Below are positions 31,895 through 41,471 of a DNA stretch of 64,000 bases, in pieces. Under the pieces are notes generated by a model. The model saw only the letters and a list, made by a program, of their open reading frames with translations. It did not search any database and was not told the origin of the DNA. Within the stretch, counting starts at the first letter, position 1. Every line of letters starts with the position of its first letter. Source of the stretch: Caballeronia sp. TF1N1 (GTDB lineage: Bacteria; Pseudomonadota; Gammaproteobacteria; Burkholderiales; Burkholderiaceae); NCBI RefSeq assembly GCF_022878925.1, contig NZ_CP084629.1, forward strand, positions 558,001 to 622,000, read 5' to 3'. The position numbers and the translations under genes were made by a program.

Positions 31895-33535
31895 TCAGTT
31901 CTTGGAAAAGTCGTACCAGGTATTGCCGTTGGTCGTGTTCCAGCTATAGCCCTTGATGTTGGCGCGCGTGGCAAGCTGATAACCCGGATTGATGAGGAAC
32001 ACCCACGGTGCTTCGCCCATCACGAGTTGCTGCACGCGCTCCATCGAAGTCTTGCGCTTGGCTTCGTCGGTCATCGAAAGACTGTCGTTGATGAGCTTGT
32101 CGACTTCCGCATTCTTGTAATGCGAATAGTTGATGAGCGACGCGCTGTTGAGCCAGAGATTCGTCACGTACGCGGCATCCGGCACGATAGCCATGTCGCG
32201 GAAGAAGTACATGGGAATGGTGCCCTTCGAATAGCGCTCGACGAGCGTCGATGCAGGCAGCTTCTGCAATTCCACGTCCACGCCGATCTTCGAGAAAGCC
32301 GTCTTCAGGATGATCGCCAGTTCTTCCTCGGTCTGGTCGCCGGTGGGATAGCCCAACTGCGTTTTGAAGCCCTTCTCGTAGCCCGCTTCCTTCAGCAAAG
32401 CACGCGCTTTTTCGAGGTCCTCGGTGTAGTGGTAGTACTGATCCGTGTACGCGGGATAGATCTCCGATACCGGGCTCTTGGTGGGCCGCGCCGTGCCGTA
32501 GAACACGGACTTGAGGATCTGCTCGCGCGGCACCGCGTAGTTCAGCGCCTGACGCACCTTGTCGTTGTTGAAGGGCGCAACGGCGTTGTTCATTTCCACG
32601 CGCTGAATGTAGTTGCCGTAGACCTTCCACACCTTCACGCCGGGCATTTTTTCGAGCGTGGCCTGTTCGCGCGGCGCGAGCCATTCGGCCACATCGACGG
32701 CGCCCGCCTGCAACGCCGCGAGACGGTTGGCCGACGTCGGCATCTCGCGGAACACGATACGCGTGAGCTTCGGCGCGCCGCGATAGTAGTTCTTGTTGCT
32801 CTCGTAGACCACTTCCTGGCCGGGCGAATACTTCGTGACCTGATACGGCGCGAACGATGCCGAATGGCTCGCGAGCCAGCGCGATCCCCACGGGTCGTCC
32901 GGCGTGATGTGCTTCTTGATCTCGACCGAATCGATGATGCCGAGATCGTTGTTCACCCACAGCCGTTCGATCAGCGGCGACGAACCCGGCAGCGTGACCT
33001 TCACCGTGTGGTCGTCTATTTTCTTGAAGGCCGTGTCGAAGTCGGTGATCTTCAGCACCTGCGTCATATACCAGCGGAACGTCGCCTTCAGATTCCAGCC
33101 GCGCTGGAAGGTCCACATGACGTCGTCGGCGGTGAGCGTGTTGCCCGCATAGCTCTTGACGCCGGGGCGCAGATGGAAGGTGATCGAAGTCTTGTCGGGC
33201 GAAGTCTCCCAGCTTTCGGCGAGCGCACCCTTGAGCTTGCTGAAGTCCTCGACGGTCACGCCGTTTTCACCCGGCTTCATCTCATAGGTGAGCAAGCGTT
33301 CGAACACGTTGCGGCGCGCCTCGTGACTGGCTTCGGTCGGCGGATATTCCTGATCCAGCGACTCCGGCGTGCGCGGCCCGGCCACGACCAGAACCGAATT
33401 GTTGTTCTGCGCGAAGGCGGGCATGGCAAGCGCGCCGATGCCGAGCGCGGCGGCCGCCGCGATAAGCCGCGCAAGCTGGATGGAACCCGCTCGCGTCAAT
33501 GCGGACGCGGGCTTGGCGTCGTAGGTTTGCGACAT
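31895..33535 (-). CDS. Dpp/Opp-type ABC transporter substrate-binding protein (SBP_bac_5)
   Basis: A 546-residue exported binding protein. A signal peptide of about 42 residues ends in AMPAFA before QNNNSVLVVAG. Family features include SITFHLRPGVKSYAGNTLTA, VKVTLPGSSPLIERLWVNND and NDKVRQALNYAVPREQI. CGCAAGGAG lies 6 bp before the ATG. Ligands of this family include peptides, nickel, opines and cyclic or amide compounds. Adjacent hydantoinase suggests a ureide-like or peptide-like substrate, which is inference. Confidence 0.9.
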   Translation of the reverse strand: MSQTYDAKPASALTRAGSIQLARLIAAAAALGIGALAMPAFAQNNNSVLVVAGPRTPESLDQEYPPTEASHEARRNVFERLLTYEMKPGENGVTVEDFSKLKGALAESWETSPDKTSITFHLRPGVKSYAGNTLTADDVMWTFQRGWNLKATFRWYMTQVLKITDFDTAFKKIDDHTVKVTLPGSSPLIERLWVNNDLGIIDSVEIKKHITPDDPWGSRWLASHSASFAPYQVTKYSPGQEVVYESNKNYYRGAPKLTRIVFREMPTSANRLAALQAGAVDVAEWLAPREQATLEKMPGVKVWKVYGNYIQRVEMNNAVAPFNNDKVRQALNYAVPREQILKSVFYGTARPTKSPVSEIYPAYTDQYYHYTEDLEKARALLKEAGYEKGFKTQLGYPTGDQTEEELAIILKTAFSKIGVDVELQKLPASTLVERYSKGTIPMYFFRDMAIVPDAAYVTNLWLNSASLINYSHYKNAEVDKLINDSLSMTDEAKRKTSMERVQQLVMGEAPWVFLINPGYQLATRANIKGYSWNTTNGNTWYDFSKN

Positions 33536-33615
33536 GACACGCTCCTTGCGTGAAGATGAGACCGGTGGGATCGGATGGAACCGTTGATGCGAACTCGAAG
33601 CAGACGCGTCGCGCT

Positions 33616-35061
33616 TCATCGCGCCGCGCGGCCGGCAGGTTTGGCCGGAACGATGGTGGGCAGGCCGCGCGGCAAGAAGCGTCCGCGTCCCGGCGTGCCG
33701 AAGTAGCGCCTTCCGTCCCACACGACTTCGCCGCCCGCGATGGTGTAGGCCGGCCAGCAATCGAGCGAGCGGCCTTCGTATGGCGTGTAATCGACGGCGT
33801 GATGCAGCATGGCGTTGGTCAGGCGCACGGGGTCGTCGGGATGCTCGTCCCAGATCACGAGATCGGCATCCGAACCGATTGCGATGGTGCCTTTGCGCGG
33901 ATGCAGCCCGTAGGTCTTCGCGGGGTTGGTCGCGGTGAGTTCGACGAAGCGGTTGATCGAGATGCGCCCGGTCATCACGCCTTCGGAATAGAGCAGCGGC
34001 AGTCTCGTTTCAATGCCCGGAATGCCATTCGGAATATACGGAAACGCGACTTCCTCGCCGCCGGGCTTCTTGCCCGTGGGACTTTCGAAGGAGAAGGGTG
34101 CGTGGTCGGACGAGAACACGGTGAACGTGCCGTCCGCGAGCGCGCTCCAGATCGCTTCCTGACTATCGCTGTCGCGCGGCGGCGGACTACACACACAGCG
34201 CGCGCCTTCGTAGCCGTCGTCCATGCCGAGGTCCTCGGCCGTGAGAAACAGATATTGCGGGCAGGTCTCGGACAGCACCTTGAGGCCGCGGCTTCGCGCC
34301 CATTGAATCTGCTCGACCGCGTCGCGCGCGGAGACATGCACGAGGAGCATTGGCACGTTGACGAGTTCGGCCAGGCTGATGGCGCGATGCGTGGCTTCGC
34401 GCTCCACGAGCATGGGACGCGAGGCGGCGTGATAGCGCGGCGCGGTGAGACCCGCGTCGAGCAGGCTTTCGGTGAGCCATGCAATGCACTCGCTGTTTTC
34501 CGCGTGGATCATCGCCATGGCGCCGTGCGCGCGGGCCAGCGCGAGCAGCCGCAGAATCTGGCCGTCGTCGAGCTTCATGTCGTCGTAGGTCATGTAGATC
34601 TTGAACGACGTGTAGCCTTCCGCGATGAGCTGCGGCAACTCATTCGCCATGACGTCCGGCGTCGGGTCCGAGACGATCAGGTGAAAGCCGTAGTCGATGC
34701 TCGCCCGTCCTTCCGCGCGCCGGTGATAGTCGTCTACGGCCGCGCGCAGCGTTTGCCCTTTTTGCTGCGCCGCGAACGGGATGATCGTCGTGGTGCCGCC
34801 GCAGGCCGCCGAGCGCGTGCCGGACTCGAAGTCGTCGGTCATGCGGGCGGGCGGCGCGATGGGCTGATCCAGATGGCAATGCGCGTCGATGCCGCCGGGC
34901 GTGGTGATGCGGCCTTGCGCGTCCACTTCACGCTTGCCCGCGCCGAGCGACAAACCCATCTGCACGATGCGGCCGTCCTTCACACCGATGTCGGAGAGGA
35001 ACGTATCGCTTGCGGTGGCGACTTGGGCGTTGCGAATCACAAGGTCGAATTCTGCGTCCAT
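33616..35061 (-). CDS. hydA: Dihydropyrimidinase / D-hydantoinase
   Basis: A 481-residue cyclic amidohydrolase that hydrolyses the amide bond of six-membered dihydropyrimidines or five-membered hydantoins to N-carbamoyl amino acids. The metal-binding HxH is in DAHCHLDQP (H61, H63), the carboxylated-lysine candidate is K154 in TSFKIYMTYDD, further ligands are in MIHAEN and LLVHVSARDA, and the aspartate is in VFSSDHAPF. Length fits the family. Its promoter region holds three copies of GTTGTTGAC. It leads the transcription unit that continues into the Dpp-type importer. Confidence 0.93.
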   Translation of the reverse strand: MDAEFDLVIRNAQVATASDTFLSDIGVKDGRIVQMGLSLGAGKREVDAQGRITTPGGIDAHCHLDQPIAPPARMTDDFESGTRSAACGGTTTIIPFAAQQKGQTLRAAVDDYHRRAEGRASIDYGFHLIVSDPTPDVMANELPQLIAEGYTSFKIYMTYDDMKLDDGQILRLLALARAHGAMAMIHAENSECIAWLTESLLDAGLTAPRYHAASRPMLVEREATHRAISLAELVNVPMLLVHVSARDAVEQIQWARSRGLKVLSETCPQYLFLTAEDLGMDDGYEGARCVCSPPPRDSDSQEAIWSALADGTFTVFSSDHAPFSFESPTGKKPGGEEVAFPYIPNGIPGIETRLPLLYSEGVMTGRISINRFVELTATNPAKTYGLHPRKGTIAIGSDADLVIWDEHPDDPVRLTNAMLHHAVDYTPYEGRSLDCWPAYTIAGGEVVWDGRRYFGTPGRGRFLPRGLPTIVPAKPAGRAAR

Positions 35062-35271
35062 GCATGCTCCGGTGTAGCGGGCGTTGTTGACATGTTCAAG
35101 TAAACTACACCGAAAAATATCGTGTCAAAAATACTTTTGTTGTTGACAACGTTGTTGACTAGATTTCTCGCCGATCAGCGGCAGCGCGCGCCGGGACGTT
35201 CAACGGTCCGGGCGCGCGTGGTTTTGTGAAGAAGGAAGGGTTTGAAGCGGAGGGCGTTGAGTCTTACCAGA
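35062..35271 (-). promoter_or_regulatory. Hydantoinase promoter region with three GTTGTTGAC repeats
   Basis: Read on the plus strand, GTTGTTGAC occurs at 35083-35091, 35139-35147 and 35151-35159; the last two are 12 bp apart and enclose the 10-bp palindrome ACAACGTTGT at 35146-35155. On the minus strand a TTGACA -35 element (35121-35126) lies between the first and second copies. No gene is seen in this 210-bp gap. Confidence 0.5.
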
Positions 35272-36006
35272 TCAAAGCGGACTAAATGCCGCGAGTTCCC
35301 CGACGTAGCGCTTGGCCAGCGGCCGTGCGAATTCCCCGCGCTTGGCGGTATTGAGCTTCAACGTGACGAGCGCCTCGCACCACTTGAGCGCGGCCGTCAC
35401 ACCGTCGATGACGGGCACGCCCAGCGTGTCCTGCAACTCCGCGCACAGATCGGCCATGCCCGCGCAGCCCAGCACGATCGCCTCGCTGCCGTCTTCGTCG
35501 AGTGCGCGCCGGCATTCTTCGAGGATCGTGGCGCGCGCGGCCGAACCGGGCGTTTCGAGTTCGAGCACGGCGAGTTCGGTCGCCCGCACGTTGCGGCAAA
35601 AGCGCTCCATGCCGTAGCGCTGCGCGAGATGCCAGGCAAGTCCGCGCGTGCGTCCGAGCGTCGTCACCACGGAAAAGCCCGGCGCAAGCACGCTCGCGGC
35701 ATGCATCGCCGCTTCCGCGATGCCTATCACCGGTCCGCGCGCGAGTTCGCGTGCGGCGTAGAGGCCGGGGTCGCCGAAGCAGGCGATCACATACGCGTCG
35801 CAGCCTTCTTGCTCGCCGCGCGCCACTTCCATGAGGAGGCCGGGCGTGGCGAGCGCATCGTCGTAATGGCCTTCGATCGAAGGCGGGCCCATTGTCGGAC
35901 TGACCGCCACGACTTCCGTGCCGGGCGAAGCGACCGCGCGCGCGCAGCGGGCCATCGCGTCGGTCATGCCTTGCGTCGTGTTGGGATTGATGAGCTTGAT
36001 GCGCAT
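35272..36006 (-). CDS. Hydantoin/allantoin racemase (Asp/Glu/hydantoin racemase family)
   Basis: A 244-residue racemase. It starts MRIKLINPNTTQGMTDAM and has both catalytic cysteines: C76 in VIACFGDPG and C181 in AIVLGCAGMADL, the HyuE/HpxA/DCG1 pattern. Such enzymes interconvert the enantiomers of 5-substituted hydantoins or allantoin so that a stereospecific hydrolase can use both. It sits between the M20 hydrolase and the hydantoinase. This is a complete two-cysteine racemase, unlike the relative at 19243. Confidence 0.9.
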   Translation of the reverse strand: MRIKLINPNTTQGMTDAMARCARAVASPGTEVVAVSPTMGPPSIEGHYDDALATPGLLMEVARGEQEGCDAYVIACFGDPGLYAARELARGPVIGIAEAAMHAASVLAPGFSVVTTLGRTRGLAWHLAQRYGMERFCRNVRATELAVLELETPGSAARATILEECRRALDEDGSEAIVLGCAGMADLCAELQDTLGVPVIDGVTAALKWCEALVTLKLNTAKRGEFARPLAKRYVGELAAFSPL

Positions 36007-36037
36007 GACTTCCTTTCGTTCAATTCGTGGCCTGAAC

Positions 36038-37273
36038 TCAAGCGCCGCCCAAAAGCCGGGTCAGCGCGAGCGCGACGGTCTTCGTCGCAATACGCATGTC
36101 TTCGAGCTTGACGTGCTCGTCCGCGCGATGTCCGTTCGCTTCCAGCAGCGTGCGCGGCCCCGCGCCGTAGATCACGGTCGGCACGCCCGCTTCGCAATAA
36201 AGACGCGCGTCGGTATAGAGCGGCACGCCTTCGGCCGGTATGTCGATACCCATGATCGTGAGCGCCGCGTCCTGCAACGCGTGCGTGAGACGTTCCGCGC
36301 CCGGTAGCGTGCGCATGGGCGTCGCGGCCAGCACTTCGCGCGTGGTGATGGTGATGCCCGGCAGTTCGCGCGCCGCATCGCGCACGACGCTTTCCAGGCG
36401 TTCACGCGCGCGCGTCGGATCTTCCTCGGGCACGATGCGCCGGTCGAGCCGCAGCTTCACGCGGTCGGGCACGACATTGGTGTTGATGCCGCCTTCGATC
36501 AGCCCGACGACGAGCGTTGGATGCTCGATACCGGGCGTGGCCGAGCGAACCTCCTGCAACTCGCGCCGATGCGCATACAGCGCGTTCAGCACGACGGTCG
36601 CGGCTTCGAGCGCGTCGTGTCCGGTATCGGGCCGTGCCGCATGCGCCGATTTGCCGCTCACCGTGACTTCCAAATGCAGGCAGCCGTTGTGCGCAACCGT
36701 GATGGCGTAGCTGAAGCCCGCGCAGATGGCGTAATCCGGCTTGACGATGCCTTCGGCAAGCAACCATCCCGGCCCGAGCAGACCGCCGGTTTCCTCGTCG
36801 TAGGTGAGATGCAGCTCGATCGTGCCTTTGAGGTCAACGCCGCTTTCGACCAGCGCCTTCAACGCGAACGCATACGTGGCGAAATCCGACTTCGATACCG
36901 CCGCGCCGCGCCCGTATAACGCGCCCTCGCGAATCTGCGCGCCGTACGGGTCGCTCGACCATCCCTCGCCGGGCGGCACCACATCGCCATGCGCGTTGAG
37001 CGCGATGACAGGTCCAACGCCAAAGCGTTGCCGCACGACGAGATTCGTCACGCTCCGCATGCCCGCCGCCTCGACGAGCGTTTGCGGCACCGCGTGACGT
37101 TCGACTTCGAAGCCGAGCGCTTCGAGCAGCCCGGCAGTCATGTGCGCGTGCTGCGCGCAGTCGCCGGGCGGATTGTCGGAAGGTTTGCGCACGAGCGCCG
37201 CGAGAAATTCCACTTGCGCTTCGAAGCGCGTATCGATCGATTGTAAAAGCGCCTGCACGTTCGGTCTCCGCAT
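36038..37273 (-). CDS. M20 family metallo-amidohydrolase/peptidase (ArgE/DapE-like)
   Basis: A 411-residue zinc hydrolase. The metal motif HGDVVP has H95 and D97; the catalytic glutamates are in YDEETGG (E160, E161); the dimerisation domain contains VSGKSAHAARPDTGHDALE. Family members cleave N-acyl or N-carbamoyl amino acids and some dipeptides. Its ATG overlaps the preceding amidohydrolase stop by one base (TGATG). In this context it may release the free amino acid after ring opening; substrate unproven. Confidence 0.88.
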   Translation of the reverse strand: MRRPNVQALLQSIDTRFEAQVEFLAALVRKPSDNPPGDCAQHAHMTAGLLEALGFEVERHAVPQTLVEAAGMRSVTNLVVRQRFGVGPVIALNAHGDVVPPGEGWSSDPYGAQIREGALYGRGAAVSKSDFATYAFALKALVESGVDLKGTIELHLTYDEETGGLLGPGWLLAEGIVKPDYAICAGFSYAITVAHNGCLHLEVTVSGKSAHAARPDTGHDALEAATVVLNALYAHRRELQEVRSATPGIEHPTLVVGLIEGGINTNVVPDRVKLRLDRRIVPEEDPTRARERLESVVRDAARELPGITITTREVLAATPMRTLPGAERLTHALQDAALTIMGIDIPAEGVPLYTDARLYCEAGVPTVIYGAGPRTLLEANGHRADEHVKLEDMRIATKTVALALTRLLGGA

Positions 37274-38820
37274 CAGATGCGCGACGACGGCGCGTAAAAC
37301 GGCTCGCGCGGCGTCTCGCTTTCGCCGGTCAGATAGCCATCATAGAACGCCTTGACGTGCGGAAACACGGCGCGCCCCAATTCGCGGCGCGCGGTCTCTT
37401 CCGGGCTGCGCGGCTGCGAGAGCGTACGCGCGATGTCTTCGAGCACCGCATCGCGATCCATACGCGTGAAGCGGCCTTCGCGATACACCACTTCGCCACC
37501 GATCATCACGGCATCGACGGCATTGGTCTTGGCGCGCATCATCAACGCGTCGAGCATGGGAATGTCGTCGTCCTGATACGGCCACGTCGCGGTCTTGTAG
37601 TTCATCAGCACGAGATCGGCGAGACGCCCCTCTTCGAGCCTGCCGATACGCGCGCCGAACGGCGTCGTACGCGCGCCGTCCTCGCTTGCCATCTTGAGAA
37701 TCTGCGGGCATGTCGGCACGTCGTCGTCCATGCCCGGCGTGCGGTGAACGTTGAGCGCAAGACGCATCTCCTGAAGCATGTCGCGATCTTCGTTGATGCC
37801 CGCTTCGTCGAGCCCCATGCCGACCGTCACGCCATGCCGCGCAAACGCGTTGAGCGGCGCGACGCCGCTGCGCAGCCGGAAGTTCGAACTGCAGTTATGG
37901 CAGATGCAGGTGCCCGTATGCGCGATGGTCTCGATGTCCGCCTCGGTGAGCCAGACACCGTGGCCGAGCGTGAGCGAAGGACCGAGCAGGCCCAGATCGT
38001 TCAGATGGCCGACTGCCGTCTTGCCCGAGCGACGCCGCGCATATTCCTTTTGATACGCGGTTTCGACCAGATGCATGTGCATGGGCACGCCGTGCCGTGC
38101 CGACTTCTCCTTGAGCGCGAGCAGCGTGTCGTCGCTGCACCAGTGAAGGTTGGCCGGCGCGAGCTGAATGGCCGTTAGCGCATGGCCTTCGTTCTCGCGC
38201 GTGAGGGTATCGAAGAGTTGTAGGTAATCCGCGAGCGGAATGCGAAAACGCCGCAGATGCGCCCGCAGCTTATCGCCGGTTTCGGACGGCAGGCGGTTGC
38301 AAAAGTCGTCGTCGGCTTCGTAGACGAGCAGGTTCTGATCGCGCACCGCGAAGCTGTACGACGCGCGCATGCCGAGATCGCGATAAGCATCGAGCACGCG
38401 CGACGCGGCCCGATGGATGGCATCGAGCGGACCGGGACGCCAGCCGTGAATATGCTGCACGGTCGTGATGCCCGAGGCGATCATCTCGAAGGCGGAGTAG
38501 AGCGTGTCCAGATACAAGTCGATATCGCGTGCCCCCATGCGGCTCGCGAACCAGAGTTCGAGCGCATGGTCCGGCGAGCCGAGTTGCACCGGCGTGAGAC
38601 CGACATGATGGTGGCTGTTGACGAAGCCCGGCATCAGCACCGTGTCGGGCGAACCGAGGCGCAGCGCGTGCGGATACTTCTGCACCATCGCATCGCGCGG
38701 CCCGATCTCGACGATCACGCCATCGCGTTGATACAGCGCCGCGTCGCGCACCACCTCAGCCGCATGCCGGTCGGCCGCGCCTTTCACAATCCATCCTGCC
38801 ACGATCAATGATTCGGACAT
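37273..38820 (-). CDS. Amidohydrolase, ATZ/TRZ (8-oxoguanine deaminase / chlorohydrolase-like) type
   Basis: A 515-residue metal-dependent hydrolase. Metal ligands are H70 and H72 in FVNSHHHVGL; further positions are in VPMHMHLVET, LTLGHGVWLTEADIE and GMGLDEAG. CHNCSSNFRLRSGVAPLNAF is the ATZ/TRZ-type deaminase signature. Relatives deaminate or dechlorinate heteroaromatic rings such as guanine derivatives and s-triazines. It heads the M20 and racemase pair. Substrate probably a nitrogen heterocycle delivered by the flanking importers. Confidence 0.87.
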   Translation of the reverse strand: MSESLIVAGWIVKGAADRHAAEVVRDAALYQRDGVIVEIGPRDAMVQKYPHALRLGSPDTVLMPGFVNSHHHVGLTPVQLGSPDHALELWFASRMGARDIDLYLDTLYSAFEMIASGITTVQHIHGWRPGPLDAIHRAASRVLDAYRDLGMRASYSFAVRDQNLLVYEADDDFCNRLPSETGDKLRAHLRRFRIPLADYLQLFDTLTRENEGHALTAIQLAPANLHWCSDDTLLALKEKSARHGVPMHMHLVETAYQKEYARRRSGKTAVGHLNDLGLLGPSLTLGHGVWLTEADIETIAHTGTCICHNCSSNFRLRSGVAPLNAFARHGVTVGMGLDEAGINEDRDMLQEMRLALNVHRTPGMDDDVPTCPQILKMASEDGARTTPFGARIGRLEEGRLADLVLMNYKTATWPYQDDDIPMLDALMMRAKTNAVDAVMIGGEVVYREGRFTRMDRDAVLEDIARTLSQPRSPEETARRELGRAVFPHVKAFYDGYLTGESETPREPFYAPSSRI

Positions 38821-38855
38821 CGCGTTCTCTGCTCTCTCGAAGTGAATGGGGAAAA

Positions 38856-39731
38856 TCAGAACGACGGCGTGCCGTATAGATCGGTCCGCCGATGCGCGTA
38901 ATAATTGAGCCGACGCCGCGTGCGCGCGATATCCGCGTGCACGAGCGTCGCGCTCACGATGCCTGCGCCGAGCGCGCCGGACCGTCGCGCGAGCACCGCT
39001 CCATCGGCCGCGATCACACACGATTCGCCGAAGTTGTCGATACGCGCGTCATCGAGAAACTCGTCGCCGGCCTTGTTCGCGCACAGCACGGCGAGGCCGT
39101 TTTCGCGGGCATGCGTGCGCATTTCACCGACGAAGAAGTCCATGTCGTCGCCGCCGCTGCCCGCCACCGGCACGATCACGAGGTCCGCGCCTTGTGCCCG
39201 CAGCGCGCGCCAGCACTCGGGAAAACGCCGGTCGTAGCAAACCAGCACGCCCACGCGCCAGACACCGACGTTCACCACATGCAGACCCGAGCCGGGCGTG
39301 AAATGCGCGGGCTCGTCATAGCCGGGCGGGGGATCGTCGCCGACGGGCAAGTGCAGCTTGCGGGCAACCGGGCCTGCATTTGCACGCAACGTTAAGCCTT
39401 TGGCATCGAAGCCAAGCACAGCGTTGTGATAGCAACCGCTCGCGGGATCGTGCTCGTAGAACGGCACGATGAGCGCGGCATCGCATTCCTTTGCGAGCGC
39501 GGCCCACTTATCTGCGAAAGCGCCTTGCGCGGGATTCGCCCATTCGCGATAACGTCCCGCAGGCGAGCTCGCGAAATACGGCACCGTCGCGAGTTCCGGC
39601 AGCGCGATGAGACGCGCGCCTTCGTTTGCGGCGCGGCGCACCGCATCGAAAGCGATGGCCGCGTTGTGCGCGAGATCGGTGGTGCAGGGCGGCGATTGAA
39701 TCGCGGCTACGCGAAGCACGTCGTCGGTCAC
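38856..39731 (-). CDS. Carbon-nitrogen hydrolase (nitrilase superfamily; carbamoylase/omega-amidase-like)
   Basis: A 291-residue nitrilase-superfamily enzyme with the full Glu-Lys-Cys triad: E46 in LPELATVP, K125 in PVARKLHLP and C165 in GVLVCYDRRFPE. The CYDRRFPE form resembles N-carbamoyl amino acid amidohydrolase and beta-ureidopropionase-like members, which would follow a hydantoinase step and release ammonia and carbon dioxide. Its start overlaps the ABC ATPase stop (ATGA at 39728-39731), tying it to the transporter operon. Confidence 0.88.
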   Translation of the reverse strand: MTDDVLRVAAIQSPPCTTDLAHNAAIAFDAVRRAANEGARLIALPELATVPYFASSPAGRYREWANPAQGAFADKWAALAKECDAALIVPFYEHDPASGCYHNAVLGFDAKGLTLRANAGPVARKLHLPVGDDPPPGYDEPAHFTPGSGLHVVNVGVWRVGVLVCYDRRFPECWRALRAQGADLVIVPVAGSGGDDMDFFVGEMRTHARENGLAVLCANKAGDEFLDDARIDNFGESCVIAADGAVLARRSGALGAGIVSATLVHADIARTRRRLNYYAHRRTDLYGTPSF

Positions 39732-40558
39732 TTGATGCGCTCCTGCTCCGCGAACGCGCGGTCAACTTCGTCGCGTAACAGGTCGGTCAATCGATCGGCG
39801 AGCGCGTGAAAGGCTGGGCTGCGTGAATCGCGTGGACGCGGCATGTCGACGGGAATGATCGTCTTGATCCGCCCGGGCCGCGCCGTGAACACGACGATAC
39901 GATCCGCGAGCGCAATGGCTTCGTCGATATGATGGGTGACGAAGACCATCGATACGCCCGCTTGCCGCCACACCTGAATCAGAAAGTCCTGCATGCGGGC
40001 GCGCGTTTGCACATCGAGTGCGGCGAAGGGTTCATCGAGCAGCAGGATTTCCGGCTTGAGCGCAAGCGCGCGCGCCACGGCCGCGCGCTGCCGCATGCCG
40101 CCCGACAACTGATCCGGCCGCTTGTCGATGGCTTCGGAAAGTCCCACGCGTTCTAGAATCTCCTGCGCGACCTGGCGGCGGCGATCCTTCGGCACATGCT
40201 GCATCTTCAAGCCGAACGTGACGTTCTCGCCAACCGTGAGCCATGGATAAAGCGACGCCTCCTGAAACACGAGCCCGCGATCCGTGCCCGGCGCATGCAC
40301 TTCCGCGCCGCCGCACACAATGCGGCCTTCGGTCGCCTGTTCGAGTCCCGCCATGAGAAAGAGCAACGTGCTCTTGCCGCATCCGCTCGGACCCAGAAAG
40401 ACGACGAACTCGCCGCGCGCTACTTCGAGGTCGATGTCGCGTAAAGCCACGAACGGTTCGCCGTCCGTCTCCCACGTCTTGCCGACGCCCGTGCAGGTCA
40501 CGAGCGGCGGCTGGCCGCGGCGCTTCGGTGCAACGTCGGCAAAGGCTTGTTCGGTCAT
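39728..40558 (-). CDS. Nitrate/sulfonate/taurine-type ABC transporter ATP-binding protein (SsuB/TauB-like)
   Basis: A 276-residue ATPase of the SsuB/TauB/NrtD group. Walker A is GPSGCGKST, the signature is LSGGMRQRAAVARALA, Walker B is ILLLDEPFAALD, and FVTHHIDEAIALADRIVV is the typical H-loop region. The one-base gap to the permease and ATGA overlap with the nitrilase indicate one transcript. Confidence 0.93.
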   Translation of the reverse strand: MTEQAFADVAPKRRGQPPLVTCTGVGKTWETDGEPFVALRDIDLEVARGEFVVFLGPSGCGKSTLLFLMAGLEQATEGRIVCGGAEVHAPGTDRGLVFQEASLYPWLTVGENVTFGLKMQHVPKDRRRQVAQEILERVGLSEAIDKRPDQLSGGMRQRAAVARALALKPEILLLDEPFAALDVQTRARMQDFLIQVWRQAGVSMVFVTHHIDEAIALADRIVVFTARPGRIKTIIPVDMPRPRDSRSPAFHALADRLTDLLRDEVDRAFAEQERIK

Positions 40559-40559
40559 G

Positions 40560-41471
40560 TCATTTCCTCAGGCCGCTTTCCGGCACCCAAAACAGCACTT
40601 TGCGCTGCACGATGCGCAACAGGTAATCGAACGCGAAACCGAGCACGCCGATCAGCGTCATCGTGAAGAACGAAAGGCTCGCGTTGAAGGTATTGCGCGA
40701 GAGCATCACCACTTGTCCGAGCCCGCTGCCCACGCCGGTCGCCTCCGCAATCAGCACGACCATCCACGCGCCGAACAGGTTCATGCGCAGCACCATGAAA
40801 AGCGACGGCAAAATCGCGGGCAGGATCACATGGCGAAACGTCTGCGCGCGCGTGGCGCCCATTACGGCGGCCACGTTCAGCTGCGTGCGGCTCACGCTGT
40901 CTATTTGTCCGATGGTCGATACCGTCATCACGAAGAAGAGCGAGATGAAGACCATGAACACCGCTGGCCCATTGCCGATGCCGAACAGAAAGATCGCGAC
41001 AGGCAGCCACGCAATGGGCGAGATCGGCGCAAGCAGCGTAATGGTGGGCAGCGTGAGATTGCCGAAGAGACGAAAGTAACGGATGGCCACACCCATCGCC
41101 ACCGCGCAAACGAAGCCGAGCGTGAGACCGGCGAGCACGCGCAAGGTAGTCGCGACGATGGTCATCGCCAGCGCGCCGAAGGCCGTGCCGCTCGACTGCT
41201 CGCCGATCACATCGCTCGACAAAAAGTACTGCGCCTGCGAGCCGAAGTTGCGCAAAAAGATATGCGGCGGCGGCAGCAAGAGTGGATCGGCCCAGTGCAG
41301 CGCCCAGGCCGCTTCCCACACGGCGATGAAGCACGCAAGCGAAGCGATGCCCCACAGAAGCGGCACGATGCGCGCAAGGAGCGGCGCGCGCCGCGCCCGC
41401 GCGCGTCCATCGGCGGTCTTGTCGCCCGCGCGCTTCAGGCGGGAAGTGGCGTATCCCATGAGGCTGCTCAT
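40560..41471 (-). CDS. Nitrate/sulfonate/taurine-type ABC transporter permease (SsuC-like)
   Basis: A 303-residue permease with six predicted helices. Near residue 40 is LACFIAVWEAAWALHWADPL, then the PPPHIF loop, and the coupling loop VAAVMGATRAQTFRHVILP. The start at 41471 overlaps the binding-protein stop (ATGA), which fixes it. The family imports small organic anions, pyrimidine-like rings and sulfonates. Confidence 0.9.
   Translation of the reverse strand: MSSLMGYATSRLKRAGDKTADGRARARRAPLLARIVPLLWGIASLACFIAVWEAAWALHWADPLLLPPPHIFLRNFGSQAQYFLSSDVIGEQSSGTAFGALAMTIVATTLRVLAGLTLGFVCAVAMGVAIRYFRLFGNLTLPTITLLAPISPIAWLPVAIFLFGIGNGPAVFMVFISLFFVMTVSTIGQIDSVSRTQLNVAAVMGATRAQTFRHVILPAILPSLFMVLRMNLFGAWMVVLIAEATGVGSGLGQVVMLSRNTFNASLSFFTMTLIGVLGFAFDYLLRIVQRKVLFWVPESGLRK

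Noticed and set aside
31607..33553. 648-codon plus-strand frame opposite the Dpp-type binding protein and permease
   Set aside because: It lies wholly antisense to two clearly recognisable genes and has the Arg/His-rich composition of a GC-driven shadow frame.
35083..35159. GTTGTTGAC repeats as a CRISPR array
   Set aside because: Nine-base units with irregular 47- and 3-bp gaps and no cas genes; operator-like instead.
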